From positions 569,014-633,013 of the forward strand of contig NZ_KE386497.1 of NCBI RefSeq assembly GCF_000427465.1: a stretch of DNA of 64,000 nt, written 5' to 3'. Each line of letters begins with the position of its first letter. Position 1 is the stretch's first letter. The notes under the pieces were generated by a model. The model was given only the letters and a program-made list of their open reading frames with translations, did not search any database and had not been told where the DNA came from. Origin of the DNA: Sinorhizobium arboris LMG 14919. GTDB taxonomy: Bacteria > Pseudomonadota > Alphaproteobacteria > Rhizobiales > Rhizobiaceae. Positions 25,009 through 34,453 of this stretch are shown here, piece after piece. A program made the position numbers and the translations under genes.

Positions 25009-26211
25009 ATGCCGACTCTTGCTGACCGTCTCAAGAATGTCTCCGTATCCGCGTCTGCCGCGATGACGCAGCGTGCCCGTGACCTCGCGTCGCGGGGCAT
25101 CGACGTCGTTTCTCTGTCCTCAGGCGAACCGGATTTCGCGACGCCGCCGCATGCAATCGAGGCCGCCCATGCCGCGGCCTTGGCGGGAGACACCAAATAT
25201 CCGCCGCTCGACGGTACGCCGGCCCTCAAGGCGGCCATCGCCCGCAAATTCAAGCGCGACAACAATCTCGATTACGAGCCCAGCCAGATTCTCGTCTCCG
25301 GTGGCGGCAAGCAGGTGATCTTCAATGCGGTCCTTGCAACCTGCAATCCGGGGGACGAGGTCGTCATTCCGTCCCCGGCATGGATCAGCTATGCCGACAT
25401 CGTTCGTTTCGCAGGGGGCGTGCCGGTTTCCGTCGCATGCGGCCAGGAGAACGGCTTCAAGCTCAGCGCCGATGACCTGGAAGCGGCCATTACCCCGCGG
25501 ACGAAATGGCTGTTCCTCAACTTTCCCAACAATCCGACCGGCGCCGCCTGCTCCCGCAAGGAGATGGTGGCGATTGCCGAGGTCATGCTGCGTCATCCTG
25601 ACGTGTGGATCATGACCGACGACATGTACGAGCATCTCGTCTATGACGACTTCGAGTTCTGCACGATCGCCGAGGTGGAGCCGCGGCTCTACGACCGAGT
25701 CCTCACGGTCAATGGTGCCTCCAAAGCTTACGCGATGACGGGCTGGCGGCTGGGATTCTGTGGCGGGCCGAAGTTTCTCATTTCCGGAATAAGCAACGTC
25801 AACGGCCAAAACAGCGGCGGCACCTCGACGATCACCCAGGCCGCGGCGGTGGCAGTGCTCGACGGACCGCAGGATCTCTTGAAGGAGCGCGCCGCGATCT
25901 ATCGCCGGCGACGTGATTTCGTGCTCGACAGGCTCGCCGGCATCGAGGGCCTGACCTGCCATAGGCCGGAGGGCGCTTTCTATCTCTTTCCGAGCATCGC
26001 GGGGCTGATCGGCAGGACGAGCAAGTCGGGGCGCAGGATCGAAACCGACACGGACTTCGTCATGGCGCTCATCGATGAGCAGCACGTCGCGACCGTGCAG
26101 GGCGCAGCCTACGGCATGAGCCCGTTCTTCCGCATATCCTACGCGACCAGCATGGAGAAACTTGCGGACGGCTGCGATCGGATCGCGCAGTTCTGCAGTG
26201 ATCTTAGGTAA
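25009..26211 (+). CDS. Class I/II aminotransferase (aspartate aminotransferase-like)
   Basis: The product has 400 residues. Fold-type I PLP enzyme: LSSGEPDFATPPHAIEAA, NFPNNPTGAACSRKEM (Asn anchoring the ring), MTDDMYEHLVYDDF, and the PLP lysine K239 in NGASKAYAMTGWRLG. It is closest in pattern to the rhizobial AatA-type aspartate aminotransferases (prephenate or aromatic variants cannot be excluded). It lies 55 bases after pxpA in the same direction and is probably in the operon, disposing of glutamate by transamination. Normal length, intact. Confidence 0.88.
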   Translation: MPTLADRLKNVSVSASAAMTQRARDLASRGIDVVSLSSGEPDFATPPHAIEAAHAAALAGDTKYPPLDGTPALKAAIARKFKRDNNLDYEPSQILVSGGGKQVIFNAVLATCNPGDEVVIPSPAWISYADIVRFAGGVPVSVACGQENGFKLSADDLEAAITPRTKWLFLNFPNNPTGAACSRKEMVAIAEVMLRHPDVWIMTDDMYEHLVYDDFEFCTIAEVEPRLYDRVLTVNGASKAYAMTGWRLGFCGGPKFLISGISNVNGQNSGGTSTITQAAAVAVLDGPQDLLKERAAIYRRRRDFVLDRLAGIEGLTCHRPEGAFYLFPSIAGLIGRTSKSGRRIETDTDFVMALIDEQHVATVQGAAYGMSPFFRISYATSMEKLADGCDRIAQFCSDLR

Positions 26212-26239
26212 GATGTGGGAGCTTGAGCGGTTCCGGCGC

Positions 26240-27145
26240 TTACTGCTTCAGCCGCTCCGTCAGTTCGCGCAGCAACGCCTGCACCGCTATGGCGGGCTCC
26301 GACAGCGGTGCGTATTCCGACACGCACAGAGAGAGTGTCTCTTCGATTTTCGGTGAGATGCTCCGGCAGATGGTCGGGCCCGCCCCTTCCGCGACAATAC
26401 GATCCGCCACGGCCTTCGGCATGACCGTCGCACCGAGACCACTCCCCACCGCTCGCGTCAGCGTCCGGATAACCTCGACCTCCCCGATCACCGTCAAATC
26501 CGCCCGGCTTCTCGCGAAAGCGGTCTCCACCGCGCGTCGCACGAAGTTGTAGGCCGGCGGCATCAAAAAAGGCAGCGGTTCGAGCGCCGAAATCGGAACA
26601 GGTGTATCGCCGGCCTCGATACCGAACTTCTGGTGCGCGACGAGGTAGAAATCCTCCCTGAGAAGCGGTTCGAACCGCAGGCCCTTCATCGGACCGGCAC
26701 CGTGGATCAATGCGATTTCTAGTCGATTGTTCATCAGCATCTGGCTGTAGGTCTGCCCGACGCTCTCGGTGAGGTGAAGCACGATGCCGGGATAACGCCG
26801 CCTTGTTTCCGCAAGAAGTTCGAACGACAGGGTCGCTGCGCTGCTGAATGGCGTCAGTCCAACGGAAACGCGGCCGGCAAGGTGTTTTCCCGCAGCCGCG
26901 ACGTCGGCATGCGCCTGCTCCATCTGCCGCAGGATGATCTGAGCGTGGCGATAGACCTGAGCGCCCGCGTCCGTCATGACGACACCCTGCTGGCTTCTCG
27001 TGAGCAGCTTCGTCCCGAAGTGCTCCTCCAAGGCGGCTAGCTGCTGGCTGAGCGCAGGCTGTGCGATGTGGAGGATATCCGCGGCTCTCGTAATGCTGCC
27101 CGTATCGACGATCACGACAAACGATTTGAAACGCCTGATATCCAT
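26240..27145 (-). CDS. LysR-family regulator (Nac/CysB-like pattern)
   Basis: The product has 301 residues from the ATG at 27145 (MDIRRFKSFVVIVDTGSITR). A longer frame exists upstream but adds 27 atypical residues. Winged HTH at about 1-60 (AADILHIAQPALSQQLAALEEHFGTKLLTR), then a two-lobed effector domain (VGLTPFSSAATLSF, GLGATVMPKAVAD). It is convergent with the aminotransferase and divergent from the SDR/ABC transporter/idonate operon, which it probably controls through the two dyads at 27341-27380. The inducer is unknown; a sugar acid or amino acid is likely. Confidence 0.85.
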   Translation of the reverse strand: MDIRRFKSFVVIVDTGSITRAADILHIAQPALSQQLAALEEHFGTKLLTRSQQGVVMTDAGAQVYRHAQIILRQMEQAHADVAAAGKHLAGRVSVGLTPFSSAATLSFELLAETRRRYPGIVLHLTESVGQTYSQMLMNNRLEIALIHGAGPMKGLRFEPLLREDFYLVAHQKFGIEAGDTPVPISALEPLPFLMPPAYNFVRRAVETAFARSRADLTVIGEVEVIRTLTRAVGSGLGATVMPKAVADRIVAEGAGPTICRSISPKIEETLSLCVSEYAPLSEPAIAVQALLRELTERLKQ

Positions 27146-27340
27146 TGATGAAATTGCGCTCACTGTTGCTGTAGTGGATCCGAATACTACAACCTGGCTG
27201 TTAGCTTGTAACGCCTTCTTTCCCAAGCCAAACTTGGGGGAGAAATGCGAGGCTCAGGTCGAAGGAAGCTGGTCCGCCGTGCGGCGACGATACAAATTAC
27301 CCGAGTGAAATCAATCCGATAGAAGGCAGTCGTCGCCTTC

Positions 27341-27355
27341 ATAAGATAGGCTTAT
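27341..27355. promoter_or_regulatory. LysR-type operator candidate 1
   Basis: ATAAG-ATAGG-CTTAT is a perfect dyad that also fits ATA-N9-TAT, the pattern recognised by Nac-like LysR proteins. It lies in the divergent promoter region between the LysR gene (start 27145) and the SDR gene (start 27430). Confidence 0.5.
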
Positions 27356-27364
27356 CCCTCCAAA

Positions 27365-27380
27365 GATAATCGGAATTATC
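27365..27380. promoter_or_regulatory. LysR-type operator candidate 2
   Basis: GATAAT-CGGA-ATTATC is a perfect 6-bp dyad, ten bases from operator candidate 1 and 50 bases before the SDR start. This suits an activation-binding position next to the -35 region. Confidence 0.45.
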
Positions 27381-27429
27381 GCGCGCTCGAAAGGTCAGCT
27401 AATGTTCCCGAAACAAAAGGGGATCGCTG

Positions 27430-28197
27430 ATGCCATTTTCCGATTACAGAACCGCCCTTGTCACCGGTGCTTCCTCTGGAATTGGAGCCGCAGTCGTCGA
27501 GCGCTTTTGCGCCGAAGGGCTTGAAGTGCACGCAATCGCGCGCAGTGCGGAGCCGTTGCGCAAGCTCGCGGAGCGCACCGGTTGTGTGGCGCATGGGATC
27601 GACGTCACGGATAGGGCGGCGCTTGCGGATCTCACGAGTCGCGTCGAGTTCGACATTCTCGTCAACAATGCCGGCGTCGACCGCCCTAAGAAGTTCCTCG
27701 AAGCGGAGGATGGCGACATCGATCTCCTCATCGATGTCAATCTTCGGGCGGTTCTTCACCTTTGCAGGATGGTGGTCCCCGGAATGGTTGCGCGTGATCG
27801 CGGCCATGTCGTCAACATCTCCTCGATCGCGGGCGCCTACAATTTCGGGGGAAATTCTACCTATCACGCGACGAAAGCCGGCGTGCGCATGCTCTCAAAC
27901 CAGTTGCGCATCGATGCCTTCGGCAAGCGCGTGCGTGTTACGGAAATCTGCCCCGGGCGGGTGGCAACCGATATATTCGCGCATGTCCATGGCGACAGCC
28001 CGGAGATCCGCGAACGCTTCATCGATGGCTTTGAGCTCCCCGAAGCAAAGGACATCGCCAATGCCATAGCCTTTGCGATCGCTGCGCCGGTCGCCGTCAA
28101 CATAGGTCATATGGAGATCACGCCGACACTTCAGGTGATGGGCGGCCTGCAGACGGCAAAACCGCAGTCTCCGGAGCGGGGATCAAGGCGTGAGTAG
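27430..28197 (+). CDS. Short-chain dehydrogenase/reductase
   Basis: The product has 255 residues. Classical SDR: TGASSGIG near 12-19 for the nucleotide, DILVNNAG, the catalytic Ser region ISSIAGAYNFGGNSTYHATK with Tyr-xxx-Lys, and CPGRVATDIF. It likely oxidises or reduces a hydroxyl group of a sugar acid or hydroxy acid; YdfG-type 3-hydroxy-acid dehydrogenases are similar. It heads the operon divergent from lysR, and its end overlaps the first permease start by eight bases. The substrate is unknown. Confidence 0.82.
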   Translation: MPFSDYRTALVTGASSGIGAAVVERFCAEGLEVHAIARSAEPLRKLAERTGCVAHGIDVTDRAALADLTSRVEFDILVNNAGVDRPKKFLEAEDGDIDLLIDVNLRAVLHLCRMVVPGMVARDRGHVVNISSIAGAYNFGGNSTYHATKAGVRMLSNQLRIDAFGKRVRVTEICPGRVATDIFAHVHGDSPEIRERFIDGFELPEAKDIANAIAFAIAAPVAVNIGHMEITPTLQVMGGLQTAKPQSPERGSRRE

Positions 28198-28897
28198 CTT
28201 CGACCTCTCTGAGATCCTGGGCAATCCCGAATACGTGTCGATGCTGCTCCTGGGCATCAAGATGACCTTCATCGTGGCGATCGGCTCCTGGGTTCTCGCA
28301 ATGACACTTGCACTGCTTCTGCTCGGCCTCCGCTACGCGCCCGGTCCGGTCGGCAATGCGTTCGTCACGGCTTACGTCTCCTATCACCGCAACGTCCCGA
28401 CGCTGGTGCAGCTCCTGCTCTGGTATTTCGGCATCTTCACGCTGATGCCGGACCCGGTCACCTTCTGGCTGAACGACCACAATGCAGAGGCGATCTTCGC
28501 AGTGATCGCGCTAGGCCTCTGCCAGGCGGCCTATTTCAGCGAGGACCTTCGCTCCGGCATGCGGGCGGTGAGCCCCGGCCAGATGGAGGCGGCCCGCGCT
28601 CTCGGCCACAGCTACGTTTCGGCCATGCGCTTCGTGATGGTACCGCAAGGGAGCCGAAACGCGCTGCCGGCGCTGATCAACCACAGCGTCTCTCTCTTCA
28701 AGAACAGCAGCCTTGCCGTCGCGATCGGCGTGGCGGAGCTTACCTACGCGGTCAAGGAGATCGAGAACTTAAGCTTCCGCACCTTCGAGAGCTACCTGCT
28801 TGTCACCGTCCTCTACCTCGTCTTCTCGCTGATGATCATGGCGCTCGGCGCCTATACCGCCCGCAGAGCGGACCCAGTCAGGAGCGGCCGAGCATGA
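28190..28897 (+). CDS. Polar amino-acid-type ABC transporter permease
   Basis: The product has 235 residues with about five hydrophobic membrane segments. The His/Glu/Gln-type permease signature with the EAA loop is at [25 protein letters not shown]. It overlaps the next permease gene by four bases, and the two would form the heterodimeric inner-membrane channel. Both permeases share the phrase [13 protein letters not shown], so they are sister genes. The transporter lies in an operon for sugar-acid oxidation, so its substrate could be an amino acid, an opine-like conjugate or a sugar acid. Confidence 0.88.
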   Translation: MSSFDLSEILGNPEYVSMLLLGIKMTFIVAIGSWVLAMTLALLLLGLRYAPGPVGNAFVTAYVSYHRNVPTLVQLLLWYFGIFTLMPDPVTFWLNDHNAEAIFAVIALGLCQAAYFSEDLRSGMRAVSPGQMEAARALGHSYVSAMRFVMVPQGSRNALPALINHSVSLFKNSSLAVAIGVAELTYAVKEIENLSFRTFESYLLVTVLYLVFSLMIMALGAYTARRADPVRSGRA

Positions 28898-29652
28898 TCA
28901 GCGACATCATCGCCATCATCCGCGACTATTGGCTGCTGCTGCTCATCGGGCAGTATCCGAACGGACCGCTCGGAGGGCTCGCGGCAACGTTGCTGCTTTC
29001 GGTCCTGGCGATCGCCTTCGCCTTTCCGGTGAGCATTGCGCTCGCGCTTGCCCGGCTTTCAAAGTCGCCATTCCTGAACTGGCCCGTAACCGCGCTCGTC
29101 TACTTCACACGCGGCGTGCCGCTGCTGATGTTGATCCTCTGGGGATATTTCCTCGTGCCGCTCGTCACGGGGGCCAATGTCCCGAGCTTCCTGACGATGC
29201 TGGTGACGCTCGTCGTCTATCAGGGAGCATTCCTGAGCGAGGTGGTGCGCGGGGGGATCGTGGCACTTGGGCACGGCCAGATGGAGGCGGCGCGGGCGCT
29301 TGGCCACAGCTATCTCGGTGCCATGCGCTTCGTCATCCTGCCTCAAGCGCTCTACAACGTGATCCCGAGCATCATTTCGGTATTCGTTGCGACGATCAAG
29401 GACACGACGCTCGGCTACGTGATCAACGTGCCGGACCTGACCTTCGCCGCCAGCCAGATCAACAATCAACTGCTGACCCAGCCGTTCCAGGTCTTCTTCA
29501 TCCTCGCTGCGGTCTACTACGTGATCTGCTGGTCACTGAGCCGGGTGGCCGTGCTCACGGAGCGCCGGATCACCCGCAAACGCGCTGGCACCGCGCCGCA
29601 GCCAACGGCAAAATCCCTCAAACTCGCAGCTCTCACGGATCAGCCATCATGA
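28894..29652 (+). CDS. Polar amino-acid-type ABC transporter permease
   Basis: The product has 252 residues, an inner-membrane protein with about five membrane helices (for example [23 protein letters not shown]) and the coupling EAA loop [19 protein letters not shown]. It pairs with the permease just upstream. The stop overlaps the ATG of the ATPase gene (ATGA). A cytoplasmic basic tail (RRITRKRAG) ends the protein. Normal length and intact. Confidence 0.88.
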   Translation: MISDIIAIIRDYWLLLLIGQYPNGPLGGLAATLLLSVLAIAFAFPVSIALALARLSKSPFLNWPVTALVYFTRGVPLLMLILWGYFLVPLVTGANVPSFLTMLVTLVVYQGAFLSEVVRGGIVALGHGQMEAARALGHSYLGAMRFVILPQALYNVIPSIISVFVATIKDTTLGYVINVPDLTFAASQINNQLLTQPFQVFFILAAVYYVICWSLSRVAVLTERRITRKRAGTAPQPTAKSLKLAALTDQPS

Positions 29653-30413
29653 ACACGACCGTGTCCTCGAACAACTCGCCCATGATTCAGCTCAAAGGCG
29701 TCCGCAAGAGCTACGGTATCTACGAGGTTCTCAAGGGGATCGATGCCGACGTGGCTCGTGGCGAGGTCGTGGTGATCTGCGGCCCGTCCGGCTCAGGCAA
29801 GTCGACATTGATCCGAACCGTAAACCGGCTGGAGGAAATCGGAAGCGGCTCGATCATCTGCGACGGCAACAATATCCATCGGCCGATGCCTGCCAAGGAG
29901 CTCAACCGGTTGCGCAGCCGCATCGGCTTCGTTTTCCAGAGCTTCAACCTCTTTCCTCACCTGTCGGCCATCGACAACATCGCGATGTCGCCGATCCGGG
30001 TGAAAGGCGTTCCGCGCGACGTTGCCTATGCCAAGGCTACGCAACTTCTGGAGCGCGTAGGTCTGGCCGACAAGGCCCATGCCTATCCCGCTCAGTTGTC
30101 GGGCGGTCAGCAGCAGCGGGTCGCCATCGCGCGGGCACTGGCGATGGAGCCCCCAGTGATGCTGTTCGACGAGCCGACAAGCGCACTCGACCCGGAAATG
30201 GTCGGCGAGGTCCTCGCCGTGATGAAGGGATTGGCGGCCGACGGCATGACTATGATGTGCGTCACGCACGAGATGGGGTTTGCCCGTGATGTCGCGGATC
30301 GCGTCTGGTTCATCGATCAGGGACAGATCGTCGAGTCCGCCCCGCCCGAAGAATTCTTCTCTCGCCCCCAAACGACGCGAGCGCAGCGCTTCCTGAGCGA
30401 TCTGCGGCATTAA
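29649..30413 (+). CDS. Amino-acid-type ABC transporter ATP-binding protein
   Basis: The product has 254 residues. Walker [10 protein letters not shown] at 45-53, Q-loop [14 protein letters not shown], signature LSGGQQQR, Walker [15 protein letters not shown] and switch His in VTHEMGFAR: all intact. GlnQ/HisP-type. The start at 29649 was chosen because it overlaps the permease stop and gives the usual family length; the frame upstream is an antisense-like extension within the permease gene. It powers the importer formed with the two permeases and the binding protein that follows. Confidence 0.92.
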   Translation: MNTTVSSNNSPMIQLKGVRKSYGIYEVLKGIDADVARGEVVVICGPSGSGKSTLIRTVNRLEEIGSGSIICDGNNIHRPMPAKELNRLRSRIGFVFQSFNLFPHLSAIDNIAMSPIRVKGVPRDVAYAKATQLLERVGLADKAHAYPAQLSGGQQQRVAIARALAMEPPVMLFDEPTSALDPEMVGEVLAVMKGLAADGMTMMCVTHEMGFARDVADRVWFIDQGQIVESAPPEEFFSRPQTTRAQRFLSDLRH

Positions 30414-30443
30414 CCAAAAACCAACTCCAGAGGAGAACGAGCA

Positions 30444-31280
30444 ATGAAATTGAAGTCATGGACCCTGGGCGTCGCGCTCGTGGTGACCGCGATCGCTGGT
30501 CCGGCAAAGGCAGACAAGCTTGCGGAGATCACCGCGGCCAAGGTGATCCGTTGCGGAACCTTTTCCGACGTGCCGCCTTTCGCTGCCCCGGATCCGAAAA
30601 CGCGCGAGATGGCGGGTTTCGACGTCGATCTCTGCAACGCGATTGCCCGCGAGCTCGGCGTCAAGGCCGAGATCAAGCCGCTCTCGGTCGAAGCACGCGT
30701 TCCCGAGGTGAAGCTTGGGCATGTTGATATCGCCGTGGCCAATCTTGCCTACACTCTGAGCCGCGCAGAGCAGATCGAGTTCAGCCATCCCTATTATCTT
30801 GCCAAGGAGATGCTGATCGTGAAGGCGGATGACCCTGGCAAGAAGAAGGCCGATTTTGCCGGTGTCCGGCTTGCCTCGACAAAGGGCTCGACGTCCGAAC
30901 TAGCCATCCGCAAGAACGAGTCCAAGCCGCTGACGTTCCAGGACACCGGTTCTGCATATCTCGCCGTTCAGCAGGGGAAGGCTCGGGGACTGGTCGCCAA
31001 CACGATGACGACGACCAAGATCGTCAACGAGTCGAAGACCAAGGGCGCCGAGATGCGCATGATCGAAGAGCCCATGCTCTACCAGCCGATCGGCATCGGC
31101 ATGAAGAAGGACGAGCCGGCATTGACCGCGAAGATCAACGAAATCCTGGTCTCGCTCGACAAGTCGGGCGAGATCAACAAGATCTGGGACAAATGGCTCG
31201 GACCGAACACCGAGTACAAGATGACCCGCACGGACAAGGTCGTCCCGATCACCGAACTGAAGTTCGAGCCGATCCCGTAA
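30444..31280 (+). CDS. Periplasmic substrate-binding protein of the ABC transporter
   Basis: The product has 278 residues. Signal peptide MKLKSWTLGVALVVTAIAGPAKA with probable cleavage after residue 23. Family 3 solute-binding fold: VIRCGTFSDVPPFAAPDP, MAGFDVDLCNAIARELGV, VDIAVANLAYTLSRAEQIEFSHPYY and the hinge ASTKGSTSELAI. CAGAGGAGAA lies before the ATG. It captures the ligand and delivers it to the permeases encoded upstream. The pocket Asp and Arg residues that bind amino-acid groups are plausible, so an amino-acid-like ligand is favoured, but the operon's enzymes act on sugar acids. Confidence 0.9.
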   Translation: MKLKSWTLGVALVVTAIAGPAKADKLAEITAAKVIRCGTFSDVPPFAAPDPKTREMAGFDVDLCNAIARELGVKAEIKPLSVEARVPEVKLGHVDIAVANLAYTLSRAEQIEFSHPYYLAKEMLIVKADDPGKKKADFAGVRLASTKGSTSELAIRKNESKPLTFQDTGSAYLAVQQGKARGLVANTMTTTKIVNESKTKGAEMRMIEEPMLYQPIGIGMKKDEPALTAKINEILVSLDKSGEINKIWDKWLGPNTEYKMTRTDKVVPITELKFEPIP

Positions 31281-31315
31281 TCACTGAATGGCGATGAACA
31301 TCGCTTTCCCAAGAT

Positions 31316-31335
31316 GCGGCCCGAGCTTGGGCCGC
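31316..31335 (+). terminator. Intercistronic hairpin after the binding-protein gene
   Basis: GCGGCCC and GGGCCGC pair over seven bases around GAGCTT, 36 bases after the stop. There is no U-run. It probably limits read-through or stabilises the abundant binding-protein message. Confidence 0.45.
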
Positions 31336-31434
31336 GTCATCGAGCAATCGTGCGCGCGCCCCGCATGCGGGCGCTGCACGCAGCGTTGATCAAAAATAAT
31401 GCCGGCAGCCGCCGGCGGCCCCAGGAGAGTTTCA

Positions 31435-32109
31435 ATGATCAGACTGAAGCAACGGTTTGAACGTCCGAGCAAGGACGAGATCGCGGCCATCGCCAAGTTT
31501 TCGCCGGCGACCCTTCACGAAGCGCAGGGTCGCAGAGGCGCGCTGTCTTCCCGGTTGAAGCCGATCGACTACCGAATGAAACTCTGCGGCCCTGCCTTCA
31601 CGGTCAAATGCGCGCCGCGCGACAACATCATGCTCCAGGTCGCGATCAACTACGCTCAGCCGGGAGACATCATCGTCGTTTCCGCCGGCGAGTATGAAGA
31701 GGCCGGATCTTTCGGCGACGTCCTCGCCAACGCCTGCCTAGCGAAGGGCATCGGCGGCCTCGTAACCGACACGGGCGTTCGAGACACGCTTCAATTGCGC
31801 GAGCTTGGCTTCCCGGTCTTTTCCTTGAGCGTCTGCATCAAGGGCACTGTCAAGGAGACGCTCGGCGCCACCAACGAGCCAATCCTGATCGGCGACGAAA
31901 TCGTGCATCCGGGCGACATCATCGTCGGCGACGCGGACGGGCTGGTCGTCGTGCGGCGGTCGGAGGCACGCGATGTGGCGAAGCTGGCGCAGGCCAGGGA
32001 GGATGCCGAGGCCGAATACATCGCCGCATACAAAGCCGGCAAGTCGGTCGTCGAGGTCAGCAAATTGGAAGCGGTGCTGAAGGCAAAGGGTCTCGTCGTC
32101 GAAGACTGA
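31435..32109 (+). CDS. RraA-family aldolase/hydrolase
   Basis: The product has 224 residues from the ATG at 31435, behind CCAGGAGAG. RraA/demethylmenaquinone-methyltransferase-like fold: FSPATLHEAQGRRGAL, AFTVKCAPRDNIMLQVAI, GDVLANACLAKGIGGLVTDTGVRD (the D-x3-R-D active-site turn) and PGDIIVGDADGLVVV. Enzymes of this family act as HMG/CHA-type aldolases on 4-hydroxy-2-oxo acids or as oxaloacetate decarboxylases, with a divalent metal. In this operon it may cleave a sugar-acid-derived oxo acid. The role as ribonuclease regulator is less likely for a catabolic operon. Confidence 0.8.
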   Translation: MIRLKQRFERPSKDEIAAIAKFSPATLHEAQGRRGALSSRLKPIDYRMKLCGPAFTVKCAPRDNIMLQVAINYAQPGDIIVVSAGEYEEAGSFGDVLANACLAKGIGGLVTDTGVRDTLQLRELGFPVFSLSVCIKGTVKETLGATNEPILIGDEIVHPGDIIVGDADGLVVVRRSEARDVAKLAQAREDAEAEYIAAYKAGKSVVEVSKLEAVLKAKGLVVED

Positions 32110-32185
32110 CATGTGGCCTGCTTCGCCTCGACGATGGCACGCTGCATACGCCGTCAGGCGCGACGGCACAGGAGAATATGAAGTT

Positions 32186-32953
32186 ATGGCTTTTCCACTT
32201 TTTGACCTCACAGGCAGGCGGGCTCTCGTCACCGGTTCGTCGCAAGGCATTGGCTATGCGCTGGCGTGCGGGCTGGCCGAGCACGGGGCGGCCATCGTTC
32301 TCAACGGCCGCGATCGTTCGAAGCTGGCCTCGGCTGCGAGCTCTCTCAAAGAGGCCGATCATGACGTTGCGGTCTCGGATTTCGACGTGACCGACCCCGA
32401 TGCGGTGAAGCGCGGGGTCGACGCGATCGAGAGGGATATCGGGCCGATCGACATCCTGATCAACAATGCCGGCATGCAGTTCCGCACGCCGCTCGAGGAC
32501 TTCCCGGCCGAGCGCTGGGAGCAATTGTTGAGGACGAACGTCTCCAGCGTCTTCTATGTCGGCCAGGCCGTCGCCCGACATATGATTGCGCGCGGCGGCG
32601 GCAAGATCATCAATATCGCCTCGGTTCAGAGTGAACTCGCGCGCCCGGGCATCGCCCCCTATACGGCGAGCAAGGGCGCGGTCAGGAACCTGACCCGCGG
32701 CATGTGCACCGACTGGGCGAAGTATGGCTTGCAGGTGAACGCCATCGCGCCGGGCTATTTCAAGACGCCGCTGAATCAGGCGCTGGTCGACAGCCAGGAA
32801 TTCACGTCGTGGCTGGAAAAGCGGACGCCTGCGGCCCGCTGGGGAGAGGTCGAGGAACTGGTCGGCTCGGCGGTCTTCCTGGCGAGCCGCGCTTCCTCCT
32901 TTGTCAACGGACACACGCTCTATGTCGACGGCGGCATCACCACAAGCCTCTGA
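32186..32953 (+). CDS. idnO: Gluconate 5-dehydrogenase (IdnO-type SDR)
   Basis: The product has 255 residues starting MAFPLFDLTGRRALVTGSSQGIGYAL. Catalytic Ser/Tyr/Lys in IASVQSELARPGIAPYTASKGA, and the proline-rich loop VNAIAPGYFKTPLN. The pattern is that of gluconate 5-dehydrogenases, which reduce 5-keto-D-gluconate to D-gluconate in L-idonate use. It is followed directly by a gluconate kinase and, two genes on, an L-idonate dehydrogenase, which supports this reading. A GGAG site lies about 12 bases before the ATG. Confidence 0.85.
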   Translation: MAFPLFDLTGRRALVTGSSQGIGYALACGLAEHGAAIVLNGRDRSKLASAASSLKEADHDVAVSDFDVTDPDAVKRGVDAIERDIGPIDILINNAGMQFRTPLEDFPAERWEQLLRTNVSSVFYVGQAVARHMIARGGGKIINIASVQSELARPGIAPYTASKGAVRNLTRGMCTDWAKYGLQVNAIAPGYFKTPLNQALVDSQEFTSWLEKRTPAARWGEVEELVGSAVFLASRASSFVNGHTLYVDGGITTSL

Positions 32954-33497
32954 TGCCGGTCGCAGCTTCGGGCCGGTCGTCGTCATGGGCGCATCGGGTT
33001 GCGGCAAATCGACGATTGGCGAACGGCTTGCGGATTATCTCGGCTGTCCGTTCGTCGAAGGAGATAGTCTGCATTCGCCGGCGAATGTCGGCAAGATGCG
33101 GCGCGGCATTCCGCTCGAGGATGCCGACCGCTGGCCCTGGCTCGACGAGATCGGCGGGCTCTTGGCGCGCCGACCGCCCGTCGTCGTGTCCTGCTCCGCA
33201 TTGAAGCGCTCCTACCGGGAGCGGCTGCGCGCCGTCGCCGGACGGCCGATCACCTTTGTCTTCCTGCAGGGCAGCCGGGCGACGCTCGCCCGGCGCATGG
33301 GCGGGCGCGAGGACCATTATATGCCGCCGTCGCTGCTCGACAGCCAGCTCGCCACGCTCGAATTGCCTTCGGGCGAGACGGACGTCGTGACGATCGAAAT
33401 CGATCAGTCGCCGGAACGCGTCGTGGCGCTGGCGATGAGCAACCTGGCGATCCGCTGGGGTCGCTCGACCACCGAAGAAATCACGGGAGGAGTATGA
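32922..33497 (+). CDS. gntK: Gluconokinase
   Basis: The product has 191 residues from the ATG at 32922, which overlaps idnO by 32 bases. P-loop GASGCGKSTIGERLA at about 29-43, then DSLHSPANVGKMRRGIPLEDADRWPWL, SCSALKRSYRERLR and REDHYMPPSLLDSQLATLE are hallmarks of GntK. It phosphorylates D-gluconate to 6-phosphogluconate for the Entner-Doudoroff or pentose phosphate route. The first 20 residues before the P-loop strand are not typical, so the real start may be further in. Its stop overlaps the next gene (ATGA). Confidence 0.88.
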   Translation: MSTAASPQASDAGRSFGPVVVMGASGCGKSTIGERLADYLGCPFVEGDSLHSPANVGKMRRGIPLEDADRWPWLDEIGGLLARRPPVVVSCSALKRSYRERLRAVAGRPITFVFLQGSRATLARRMGGREDHYMPPSLLDSQLATLELPSGETDVVTIEIDQSPERVVALAMSNLAIRWGRSTTEEITGGV

Positions 33498-34444
33498 TGG
33501 CGAAACCGAAAATCTTGCTCATGGGGCCGTATCCGGACTGGGACCTTGTCGACCTCGAAAACCGTTACGCGGTCCACAAGATCTATGAGGCCTCGGATCG
33601 GCACGCCTACATCAGCGAGCATGGGCCCAACATCCGCGCCATTGCAACCCGGGGCGAGCTCGGCGCGTCGGCGGCGTTGATCCAAAATCTGCCGAAGCTC
33701 GAAATTATCTCCGTTTACGGGGTTGGATACGACGCCGTCGATCTGGCTTCCTGCCGGGAAAGAGGCATCCGCGTCACCAATACACCCGATGTGCTGACCA
33801 ACGACGTCGCCGATCTGGGTGTTGCCATGATGCTTTGCCAGTCGCGCGGCATGATCGGCGCCGAACGTTGGGTAACGGACGGAAGCTGGGCGGCGAAGGG
33901 CCTCTATCCGCTGAAACGGCGCGTCTGGGGCCGCAGGGCGGGCGTGCTCGGGCTCGGCCGCATCGGTTTTGAGGTTGCGAAGCGCCTTCGCGGTTTCGAC
34001 ATGGACATCGCGTACAGCGATGTTGCCGAGAAGCCCCATGCGGAAGGCATGACCTTCGTTGCCGATCCGGTTGCACTGGCCGAGAGGTCGGATTTCCTGT
34101 TCGTTACGCTGGCGGCCTCCGCCGCCACGAGGCATATCGTTTCGCGCGACGTCATCGCGGCGCTCGGACCGGAGGGAATGTTGATCAATATTTCGCGGGC
34201 CTCCAACATCGACGAGGAAGCTCTGCTCGATGCCCTGGGAAGCGGAGTGTTGGGGGCAGCAGCGCTCGACGTCTTCGAGGGCGAACCGAAGCTGAATCCG
34301 CGGTTCCTCGCGCTCGACAATGTCCTGCTGCAGCCGCATCACGCATCCGGAACCGTCGAGACGCGCAAGGCCATGGGACAGCTTGTCCGTGACAATCTTG
34401 CCGCCCATTTCGCCGGCGCTCCGCTCATCACGCCTGTTATTTGA
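33494..34444 (+). CDS. D-isomer-specific 2-hydroxyacid dehydrogenase
   Basis: The product has 316 residues. Rossmann motif GVLGLGRIGFEVAKRL, catalytic Arg in NISRASNIDEEAL, Glu in FEGEPKLN and His in QPHHASGTVETR. GVGYDAVDLA is the family entry motif. It is most like hydroxypyruvate/glyoxylate or 2-ketogluconate reductases. In this operon it probably reduces a 2-keto sugar acid such as 2-ketogluconate, joining the idonate/gluconate route. Overlaps gntK by four bases; idnD follows after nine. Confidence 0.85.
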   Translation: MMAKPKILLMGPYPDWDLVDLENRYAVHKIYEASDRHAYISEHGPNIRAIATRGELGASAALIQNLPKLEIISVYGVGYDAVDLASCRERGIRVTNTPDVLTNDVADLGVAMMLCQSRGMIGAERWVTDGSWAAKGLYPLKRRVWGRRAGVLGLGRIGFEVAKRLRGFDMDIAYSDVAEKPHAEGMTFVADPVALAERSDFLFVTLAASAATRHIVSRDVIAALGPEGMLINISRASNIDEEALLDALGSGVLGAAALDVFEGEPKLNPRFLALDNVLLQPHHASGTVETRKAMGQLVRDNLAAHFAGAPLITPVI

Positions 34445-34453
34445 GGTTCGCCC

